In this document: positions 1-5,058 of the stretch, in pieces
Layout of the letters: every line of letters begins with the position of its first letter
Position numbering within the stretch: position 1 is the stretch's first letter
Notes under the pieces: model-generated
Databases searched by the model: none
The model's input: only the letters and a program-made list of their open reading frames with translations
Told to the model about the DNA's origin: nothing
Made by a program: the position numbers and the translations under genes
Assembly (NCBI GenBank): GCA_001311545.1
Contig: BBBL01000111.1
Location: 1 to 5,740 of the forward strand
Direction of reading: 5' to 3'
Length of the DNA stretch: 5,740 nt
Source: Thermus kawarayensis JCM 12314
Lineage (GTDB): Bacteria > Deinococcota > Deinococci > Deinococcales > Thermaceae

Positions 1-321
1 GGAAACCGTGAGGGTGAGCCTCTGCACCCGGCTGTTCTTGGCCCCATCCTCCACGGTGAGGGTCAGGGGGAACTGCCCCTTCTCCTTGGGCACCCCGGAA
101 AGCCTCCCCCCCTGGAAGGCGAGGCCCTGGGGGAGCTTGCCCTCGAGGCCGAAGCTGTAAGGCCGCACCCCCCCCTCGGCGCTGAAGGTGGCCTGGTAGG
201 GCTCCCCCAGGTAGGCCGGGGGAAGGGTGGTGGCGGTGAGGCGCAAGGGGTCCAGGCCCGTCCCCACGTCCTGGGTGCCGCAGGCGGCCAGGAGCAAGGC
301 CAGGAGCCAGAGCTTCCGCAT
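1..321 (-). CDS. Lipoprotein with putative-Ig (He_PIG) domain, 3' end cut by window edge
   Basis: The open frame runs from ATG at 321 to the left edge and gives 107 residues with no stop. Residues 1-14 form a lipoprotein signal: MRKLW, a Leu/Ala core, and a lipobox LLAAC with the modified Cys at 14. The product is therefore expected to be exported and lipid-anchored. Residues about 27-106 look like one putative-Ig (He_PIG, cadherin-like) repeat, with [19 protein letters not shown], then [29 protein letters not shown] and LTLTVEDG. Such domains are usually adhesive or scaffold modules of surface proteins, so no enzymatic role can be assigned. More domains may follow beyond the edge. No Shine-Dalgarno lies before the ATG; a TAGACT box 6 nt upstream suggests a leaderless message. 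The gene is divergent from dcd with a 30-bp gap. The lipoprotein and domain calls are firm; the biological role is unknown. Confidence 0.82.
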   Translation of the reverse strand, partial: MRKLWLLALLLAACGTQDVGTGLDPLRLTATTLPPAYLGEPYQATFSAEGGVRPYSFGLEGKLPQGLAFQGGRLSGVPKEKGQFPLTLTVEDGAKNSRVQRLTLTVS

Positions 322-327
322 GAGGCC

Positions 328-333
328 AGTCTA
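328..333 (-). promoter_or_regulatory. Candidate -10 box (TAGACT) for the divergent lipoprotein gene
   Basis: Read on the minus strand, TAGACT fits the TANNNT form and matches TATAAT at 4 of 6 positions. Exactly 6 nt separate it from the ATG at 321, so transcription would start at or beside the A of the start codon. The gene has no Shine-Dalgarno, which fits a leaderless message, a common arrangement in Deinococcus-Thermus. No convincing -35 hexamer is seen at 16-19 nt spacing. A chance match is possible. Confidence 0.35.
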
Positions 334-338
334 GCGGG

Positions 339-344
339 TATAGT
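339..344 (+). promoter_or_regulatory. Candidate -10 box (TATAGT) for dcd and the downstream his cluster
   Basis: TATAGT matches the TATAAT consensus at 5 of 6 positions and stands out in this GC-rich DNA. Seven nt separate it from the ATG at 352, so the transcript would begin at about 351-352 and be leaderless or nearly so. No good -35 hexamer is visible upstream; the region where it would lie is inside the divergent lipoprotein gene. It faces away from TAGACT at 328-333, with 5 bp between the two boxes, so polymerase could probably occupy only one at a time. Confidence 0.5.
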
Positions 345-351
345 TGAGGGC

Positions 352-896
352 ATGGTGAAGCCGGACTGGTGGATCCGGGAGATGGCCAAAAGGGGCATGA
401 TTGAGCCCTTTGAGGAAAGGCTGGTGCGGGAGGGCGTGATCAGTTACGGGCTTTCCAGCTTCGGCTACGACCTCAGGGCCGCCCCCGAGTGGAAGATCTT
501 CACCAACGTCTTCTCCACGGTGGTGGACCCCAAGAACTTTGACCCCAAAAGCTTCGTGGAGTACGAGGGGGAGGAGGTCATCATCCCCCCAACTCCTTCG
601 CCCTCACCCGGAGCGTAGAGTACATCCGCATGCCGGAGAACGTCATCGCCATCGCCCTGGGCAAGAGCACCTACGCCCGGTGCGGCATCGTGGCCAACGT
701 GACCCCCCTGGAGCCCGGATGGGAAGGGCACGTCACCCTGGAGATCTCCAACACCACCCCCCTTCCCGCCAAGGTCTACGCCGGGGAAGGCATCGTCCAG
801 CTCCTCTTCCTGGAAGGCCCAAGGCCAGAGGTGACCTACCGCGACCGGCGGGGGAAGTACCAGGGGCAGAAGGGCATCACCCTGCCCAGGGTGTAG
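352..896 (+). CDS. dcd: dCTP deaminase, with one frameshift (about residue 80)
   Basis: The enzyme deaminates dCTP to dUTP in the cytoplasm as part of dTMP supply; some relatives also hydrolyse dUTP to dUMP. The N-terminal part (352 to about 590) reads [20 protein letters not shown] and ends at IIPP. The C-terminal part resumes as [17 protein letters not shown] in the next frame. Adding one C to the C6 run at 585-590 restores a 181-residue protein, a normal length for the trimeric Dcd/dUTPase fold. Visible motifs are GKSTYARCG (residues 104-112, substrate and trimer contacts), [11 protein letters not shown] (121-131) with the likely catalytic Glu at 131 (Glu138 in E. coli), and KYQGQ near the C-terminus. 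The start is ATG 352, placed 7 nt after TATAGT; GTG 355, preceded by GAGGG, is an alternative. It is the first gene of the plus-strand cluster. I regard the break as a sequencing error. Confidence 0.93.
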
Positions 897-899
897 GCT

Positions 900-1499
900 A
901 TGAGGGTGCGCCTCCTCCTCTTGCTCCTTCTCCTCGGCGCCTGCAAGGGTGAGAGCATGAAGCCCCTTCCCTACCTCTCGGAAACCCCGGTGCGCTCCTT
1001 TGCCGCTCCCGAGCCCGTGCTGGAGCCGGGCAAGGACTACTACGCCCGGCTCAAGACCACCAAGGGGGAGATCCTTCTGGACCTTCTGGAAAAGGAGGCC
1101 CCCAACACGGTGAACTCCTTCGTCTTCCTCGCCCTCCACCGCTACTTTGAGGACCTGGACTGGCACCGGGTCATTCCGGGCTTCGTGGCCCAGACCGGGG
1201 ACCCCACCGGCACGGGCCGGGGCGGGCCGGGCTACGCCTTCGGCCTGGAGATCGTCCCCGGCCTGGCCTTTGACCGGGAAGGCCTGGTGGGCATGGCCCG
1301 CACCCAGGACCCCAACTCCAACGGTAGCCAGTTCTTTCTCACCCTGGGGCCCGCCCCTCACCTCACCGGCCAGTACACCCTCTTCGCCCGGGTGGTGAAG
1401 GGGATGGACGTGGCGAGGGGCCTCGCCCCCACGGAGGGCCCCCTGGCCACGGGGGCCAAGGACAGGCTCCTCTCCGTGGAGATCCTGGTCAAGGAATGA
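900..1499 (+). CDS. Lipid-anchored cyclophilin-type peptidyl-prolyl cis-trans isomerase
   Basis: The 199-residue protein has an intact frame. Residues 1-15 are a lipoprotein signal (MRVR, eight Leu in a row, then GAC with the modified Cys at 15), followed by a linker to about residue 45. The cyclophilin domain covers about 46-199. Recognisable residues are [14 protein letters not shown] (88-101), whose Arg90 corresponds to catalytic Arg55 of human CypA, and NGSQFF (141-146), matching Gln111 and Phe113. The CypA positions Trp121 and His126 are His154 and Tyr159 here, a change common in bacterial cyclophilins. It should catalyse prolyl isomerisation of exported proteins outside the membrane. 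ATG 900 is chosen because it supplies the signal peptide; ATG 957 would remove it. It begins 3 nt after the dcd stop, so it is probably co-transcribed and translationally coupled. The fold is certain, and the lipid anchor is a strong prediction. Confidence 0.92.
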   Translation: MRVRLLLLLLLLGACKGESMKPLPYLSETPVRSFAAPEPVLEPGKDYYARLKTTKGEILLDLLEKEAPNTVNSFVFLALHRYFEDLDWHRVIPGFVAQTGDPTGTGRGGPGYAFGLEIVPGLAFDREGLVGMARTQDPNSNGSQFFLTLGPAPHLTGQYTLFARVVKGMDVARGLAPTEGPLATGAKDRLLSVEILVKE

Positions 1500-2571
1500 T
1501 CCCCGAGGCACCCGCTTTCTCCTGCCCCCCGAGGCCTGGCTCAAAACCGAGGCGGTGGGGAGACTTAGGGACCTCTTCCTGCGCCACGGGTACGAGCCCG
1601 TGGAGCTTCCCGCCTTGGAGCTCTACGACCCCACCCATCCCTTGGCGGAGAGGGCCTTCAAGCTGGTGGACAAGACCGGGGAGGTCCTGGCCCTAAGGAG
1701 CGAGTTCACCACCCTCCTGGCCAAGCTCCTCAAGGGAAGCCTGGGGGAAGGCGTCCACCGCTTCCAGTACGCCGGGGCCCTGTGGCTTAGGGAGGCGGAC
1801 GCCGAGCTGGGGCGGCTCAGGGAGTACACCCAGGTGGGCCTCGAGCTTCTGGGCGCCACGGGACCCCTGGCCGACGCCGAGGTTCTGGAGCTCGCCTTCG
1901 CCGCCCTCGAGGCCCTGGGGGTGGAGGGGGTGGTGGAGGTAGGCCTCCCGAGCCTGGTGGGGGAGGTCCTCAAGGCCTCGGGGCTTCCCGAAGGGGCCCA
2001 GAAGGCGGCGCAAAGGGCCATCCACCGCAAGAACCTCCCCGAGCTCAAGGCCCTCCTCGCCGAAAATCCCGTGGCCGAGGAGGCCCGGCGGGCCCTTCTC
2101 TCCCTCCCCGACCTCTACGGAGGGGAGGAGGTGCTCCGGGAGGCCGAGGCCCTGCCCCTCCCCCCAAAGGCCAGGGAGGCCTTAAAGGCCCTGGAAAAGG
2201 CCCTCGTCCTCCTGGGGCGGCCCGTCCTCCTGGACCTGGGCATGGCCCGGCGGTACGAGTACTACTCGGGGATCTTCTTCCGGGCCTACACCCCCGGCTT
2301 CGGCCTCCCCCTCCTGGGAGGCGGGCGGTACGACGGGGCCCTTCTCCCAAGGCCGCGGGCTTCGCCCTGGGGGTGGAAAGGCTTCTTGAGGCCCTGAGGC
2401 TTCCCAAGGAGGAGGCGGCTCCCGAGGTCCTGGCCCTGGACCTCGCCGCCCTCCGCCGCTTCGCCAAGGAAAGGCGCACGGAGCTCTTCCACGGGGAGGA
2501 CCCCCTGGCCTACGCCAGCCCGAGGGATCCCCTTCCTCGCCCGGGGGGAGGAGCTTTGGAGGGTGGAATGA
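1496..2571 (+). CDS. hisZ: ATP phosphoribosyltransferase regulatory subunit HisZ, with three frameshifts
   Basis: HisZ is a histidyl-tRNA synthetase paralogue that does not charge tRNA but activates short HisG and confers histidine feedback control. After repair it has 359 residues, [15 protein letters not shown] to GEELWRVE. Class II synthetase-like landmarks are residues 37-47 ([11 protein letters not shown]), the motif 2 region [15 protein letters not shown] (99-113), RRYEYYSG (252-259), GGGRYDG (275-281) and GFALGVERL (289-297, motif 3 region). Frame changes are needed at G1507-1508 (one G missing), at C2346-2348 (one C missing), and near 2517-2520 (net two bases missing, most simply GG). 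ATG 1496 overlaps the cyclophilin stop as ATGA, with AAGGA directly before it. The adjacent short hisG separates it from hisS, since HisZ is found with short HisG. The true stop is TGA 2569-2571. Confidence 0.9.
2558..2562 (+). promoter_or_regulatory. Shine-Dalgarno GGAGG for hisG
   Basis: GGAGG lies 5 nt before the hisG ATG at 2568, inside the last codons of hisZ. It fixes the hisG start. With the ATGA overlap it suggests balanced, coupled synthesis of the two subunits of one complex. Confidence 0.75.
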
Positions 2572-3186
2572 GGCGCTTCGCCCTCACCGTGGCCCTGCCC
2601 AAGGGGAGGATGTTCCAGGAGGCCTACCAGGCCCTCCTCCGGGCAGGCTTGGACCTCCCCCCCGTGGAGGACCAAAGGGCCCTCCTCCACGGGAAAGAGG
2701 GGGGGGTGGCCCTCCTGGAACTCCGCAACAAGGACGTCCCCGTCTACGTGGACCTGGGGATCGCCGAGGTGGGCGTGGTGGGCAAGGACGTGCTCCTGGA
2801 CTCGGGGCGGGACCTCTTTGAGCCGTGGACCTGGGCTTCGGGGCCTGCCGCCTCTCCCTCATAAGGCGCCCCGGGGATACCGCCCCCATCCGCCGCATCG
2901 CCACCAAGTACCCCAACTTCACCGGGAGGCTCCTCAAGGAGCGGGGCTGGGCGGCGGACGTGGTGGAGCTTTCCGGGAACATTGAGCTGGCGGCGGTCAC
3001 GGGCCTGGCGGACGCGTGGTGGACGTGGTCCAGACCGGGGCCACCCTGAGGGCGGCGGGGCTTATTGAGGTGGAGGTCCTGGCCCACTCCACGGCGAGGC
3101 TGGTGGTGAACCGGCAGGCGCTTAAGCTCAAGCGGGCGGTCCTCAAGCCCCTGATCCAGCGGCTTAGGGAGCTTTCCGGGCCATGA
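2568..3186 (+). CDS. hisG: ATP phosphoribosyltransferase catalytic subunit HisG (short form), with two frameshifts
   Basis: HisG condenses ATP with PRPP to give phosphoribosyl-ATP, the first step of histidine synthesis. After repair it is 206 residues, the length of the short HisG class, which lacks the C-terminal regulatory domain and needs HisZ. Motifs are ALPKGR (9-14) at the N-terminus, [17 protein letters not shown] (134-150), and the PRPP loop [13 protein letters not shown] (154-166). One G is missing near G2825 (expected FEPVDLGFG) and another near G3016 (expected GLADAVVDVVQ). Downstream of each, the next frame continues the family sequence without loss. The start ATG overlaps the hisZ stop as ATGA and has a good Shine-Dalgarno. 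The stop TGA 3184-3186 overlaps the trmH ATG in the same way. I see no pseudogene signs beyond the indels. Confidence 0.92.
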
Positions 3187-3767
3187 GGGAACGCACCGAG
3201 GCGCGAAAGCAGAAGGTGGAGGAGGTGCTGGGGCGGCGCCAGCCCGACCTCACCGTCCTCCTGGAAAACGTGCACAAGCCCCACAACCTCTCGGCCATCC
3301 TGCGCACCTGCGACGCCGTGGGGGTCCTCGAGGCCCACGCCGTGAACCCCACGGGCGGGGTGCCCACCTTCAACGAGACCAGCGGGGGAAGCCACAAGTG
3401 GGTCTACCTGCGGGTGCACGAGAGCCTAGAGGAGGCCTTCCGGTACCTGAGGGAAAGGGGCTTTAAGGTCTACGCCACCGCCCTCCGGGAGGACGCCCGG
3501 GACTTCCGGGAGGTGGACTACACCGAGCCCACCTGCGTCCTCCTGGGAGCGGAGAAGTGGGGGGTCTCCGAGGAGGCCTTGGCCCTGGCGGACGGGGCCA
3601 TCAAGATCCCCATGCTGGGCATGGTTCAGAGCCTGAACGTCTCCGTGGCCGCCGCCGTGATCCTCTTTGAGGCCCAGAGGCAGAGGCTTAAGGCGGGGCT
3701 TTACCACAGGCCCCGCCTGGACCCGGAGCTTTACCAGAGGGTGCTCGCCGACTGGCTCAGGAAGTGA
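3183..3767 (+). CDS. trmH: tRNA (guanosine-18-2'-O)-methyltransferase
   Basis: This SPOUT-class enzyme transfers a methyl group from SAM to the 2'-O of G18 in the D-loop of tRNA, a modification that stiffens tRNA in thermophiles. The intact 194-residue frame agrees with the length I recall for T. thermophilus TrmH. Motif 1 is NLSAILRT, with Asn35 and catalytic Arg41. Motif 2 is VLLGAEKWG (119-127) and motif 3 is [15 protein letters not shown] (142-156), with Ser150 and Asn152. These residues sit at the numbering described for the T. thermophilus enzyme. Motifs 2 and 3 form the trefoil knot that binds SAM. The basic N-terminal helix [11 protein letters not shown] and the C-terminal helix suit tRNA binding. 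ATG 3183 overlaps the hisG stop; AGGGAG at 3166-3171 is a distant Shine-Dalgarno, so coupling is likely. Its last 11 bp overlap the convergent small gene. Confidence 0.96.
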   Translation: MRERTEARKQKVEEVLGRRQPDLTVLLENVHKPHNLSAILRTCDAVGVLEAHAVNPTGGVPTFNETSGGSHKWVYLRVHESLEEAFRYLRERGFKVYATALREDARDFREVDYTEPTCVLLGAEKWGVSEEALALADGAIKIPMLGMVQSLNVSVAAAVILFEAQRQRLKAGLYHRPRLDPELYQRVLADWLRK

Positions 3768-4008
3768 GGAGGGCCTCCTCCAAGAGCTCCTCCAGGGCCT
3801 GGGCCTTGACCCCGAGAACGGAAACCCAAACCTGAAGCTCTCCCCAGGCCTCCTCGTCCCCCGGGTTTTCCTTGGCCCTTTTCCAAGCGTTCTGGAAGGC
3901 CCTGGAAGCCTCGTCCAGCTCGTCCAGGAGCACCCCCAGGACCTCCCTCAGGTGTTCCTTGCGCGCCCGTTTCCGGGCTTCAGTCCTGGACCTCCTTCTA
4001 TCGTCCAT
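3757..4008 (-). CDS. Small helical protein of unknown function downstream of ilvE
   Basis: The frame encodes 83 residues that I do not recognise as a named family. The N-terminal 20 residues are strongly basic ([19 protein letters not shown]). The rest is acidic and amphipathic, with Leu, Ala and Glu patterns such as [19 protein letters not shown] and [15 protein letters not shown], which points to an all-helical, possibly coiled-coil protein. No signal peptide or membrane segment is seen. Codon choice is GC-rich at third positions like its neighbours, which supports a real gene. Its ATG lies inside the end of ilvE (11-bp overlap, 3998-4008), so it is probably translated by coupling; no clear Shine-Dalgarno precedes it. 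Its last 11 bp overlap the end of trmH on the other strand. The basic head could contact nucleic acid, but that is a guess. Confidence 0.68.
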   Translation of the reverse strand: MDDRRRSRTEARKRARKEHLREVLGVLLDELDEASRAFQNAWKRAKENPGDEEAWGELQVWVSVLGVKAQALEELLEEALLTS

Positions 4009-4951
4009 CCACGTAGGTGAGCCAGTCCTCGTACTCAGGCCGCCGCCCGGTGGCGGCCTCGAGGTAGACCTCCCGGAGCCTCAAGGCCACGGGGCCGGCG
4101 GTGCCCTTCCCGACGGGCCTCCAGTCAATCATGGACACCGGGGTCACCTCGGCGGCGGTGCCGGTCATGAAGACCTCGTCGGCCATGTAGAGCTGGTCCC
4201 GGGTGGCCCGCACCACCTGGACCTCGTAGCCCAGGTCCTTGGCGATGCGGATCACCGAGTCCCGGGTGATGCCCTCGAGGTTCACCGAGTGCTCCAGGGC
4301 GTAGATCACCCCGTCCCGCACGAAGAAGAGGTTCTCCCGCTTCCCTCGGCCACGTACCCCTCCTCGTCCAGGAGGAGGGCCTCGTCGGCCCCGGCGGCCA
4401 CCGCTCCATCTTGGCCAAGGCGGAGTTCACGTAGTTCCCCCCCACCTTGGCCTTCCCCGGCATCACGTTGGCGGGGAAACGGGCCCAGGAGCTGGTGATG
4501 AGCCTGGCCCCCTTGCGCACCGCCTCCTCCCCCAGGTAGGCCCCCCACTCCCAGGCGGCTACCATGACCTCGGCGGGGTTGTTGGGGAGGGGGTTCACCC
4601 CGAGGCCCTGGCCCCCATCCAGGCCAGGGGGCGGATGTAGCAGCTCTTGTAGCCATTCCGCCGCACCACCTCCTTGATGGCCTCCTCCAGCTCCTCAGGA
4701 GCGAAGGGGATCTCCATGCGGAGCACCTTGGCGGAGTTGTAGAAGCGCCGCACGTGCTCCTTGAGCCGGAAGATGGCGGGGCCTTTGGGGGTCTCGTAGG
4801 CCCTGATCCCCTCAAAGACGCTGGTGCCGTAGTGCAGGGCGTGGCTTAGGACGCTGGTCTTGGCCTCCTCCTGGGGCACAAGCGCCCCGTTCATCCAGAT
4901 GAGCCCGGCCTTGATGTGCACGTCGCCGCCCTTGGCCTCAGGTTTGGTCAT
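3998..4951 (-). CDS. ilvE: Branched-chain-amino-acid aminotransferase, with three frameshifts
   Basis: IlvE is a PLP fold-type IV enzyme that moves an amino group from glutamate to the 2-oxo acids of Val, Leu and Ile, the last step of their synthesis. After repair it has 318 residues. Landmarks are AGLIWMNGALVP (15-26), HALHYGTSVFEGIRAYE (38-54), KVGGNYVNS with the PLP lysine at 169, EGSGEN (203-208), GITRDS (228-233) and the phosphate-binding region FMTGTAAEVTP (262-272). On the plus strand one base is missing at G4604-4605, one near C4404 and one at C4336-4338. Each restores sequence that matches the family (GARALGVNP, KMEAVAAGADEA, GSGENLFF). ATG 4951 has a strong Shine-Dalgarno. It gives about 10 more residues than the T. 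thermophilus protein as I recall it, which would start near GTG 4921. It lies 106 bp downstream of dprA. Confidence 0.95.
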
Positions 4952-4956
4952 GGCGA

Positions 4957-4962
4957 ACCTCC
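4957..4962 (-). promoter_or_regulatory. Shine-Dalgarno GGAGGT for ilvE
   Basis: Read on the minus strand, GGAGGT ends 5 nt before ATG 4951. This supports the longer ilvE start over GTG 4921, which has only weak purine-rich sequence before it. Confidence 0.7.
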
Positions 4963-4968
4963 GCCCCC

Positions 4969-4974
4969 ATCATA
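4969..4974 (-). promoter_or_regulatory. Possible -10 box (TATGAT) upstream of ilvE
   Basis: TATGAT on the minus strand matches TATAAT at 5 of 6 positions and lies in the only AT-containing stretch of the dprA-ilvE gap. Transcription from it would start near 4962, at the Shine-Dalgarno itself, giving a very short leader. No -35 hexamer is found at 16-19 nt. An 8-bp palindrome, CCACGTGG (4985-4992), lies 10 bp upstream. The evidence is weak. Confidence 0.3.
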
Positions 4975-5023
4975 ACGCTTTTCTCCACGTGGGCTTCCAG
5001 ACGCAAGGCCCGGAAGACCCCTC

Positions 5024-5058
5024 ATACCACCCATGCTGGCCCAAGCATGGGGTGGTAT
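5024..5058. repeat. Near-perfect inverted repeat (hairpin) at the end of dprA
   Basis: The left arm ATACCACCCATGCT (5024-5037) and right arm AGCATGGGGTGGTAT (5044-5058) are reverse complements apart from one extra G, with a 6-nt loop GGCCCA. If one C were lost from 5030-5032, as happened elsewhere in this window, the stem would be a perfect 15 bp. It begins within the dprA stop codon (5058-5060). It could end dprA transcription, but no T-run follows on either strand. It may instead be a dispersed REP-like element. The structure is certain and the role is not. Confidence 0.85.

Noticed and set aside
585..590. Programmed frameshifting or transcriptional slippage in dcd
   Set aside because: A C6 run is too short for efficient slippage, and similar breaks occur at unrelated short runs in four other genes.
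465..1544. Long minus-strand open frame opposite dcd and the cyclophilin gene
   Set aside because: It is a shadow of GC-rich coding sequence: its translation is low in complexity and has no family motif, whereas the plus strand encodes two recognisable proteins.
3766..3780. GAGGAGG/CCTCCTC palindrome just after the trmH stop as a terminator
   Set aside because: The stem is only 6-7 bp, no T-run follows, and the repeat is explained by Glu-Glu-Ala-Leu-Leu codons of the small minus-strand gene.
4935..4974. Leader peptide for attenuation upstream of ilvE
   Set aside because: Short frames here have no run of Leu, Ile or Val codons, and no alternative terminator and antiterminator hairpins are visible.
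4985..4992. CCACGTGG palindrome as an operator for ilvE
   Set aside because: An 8-bp palindrome is common by chance in GC-rich DNA, it does not extend further, and no known regulator site is matched.
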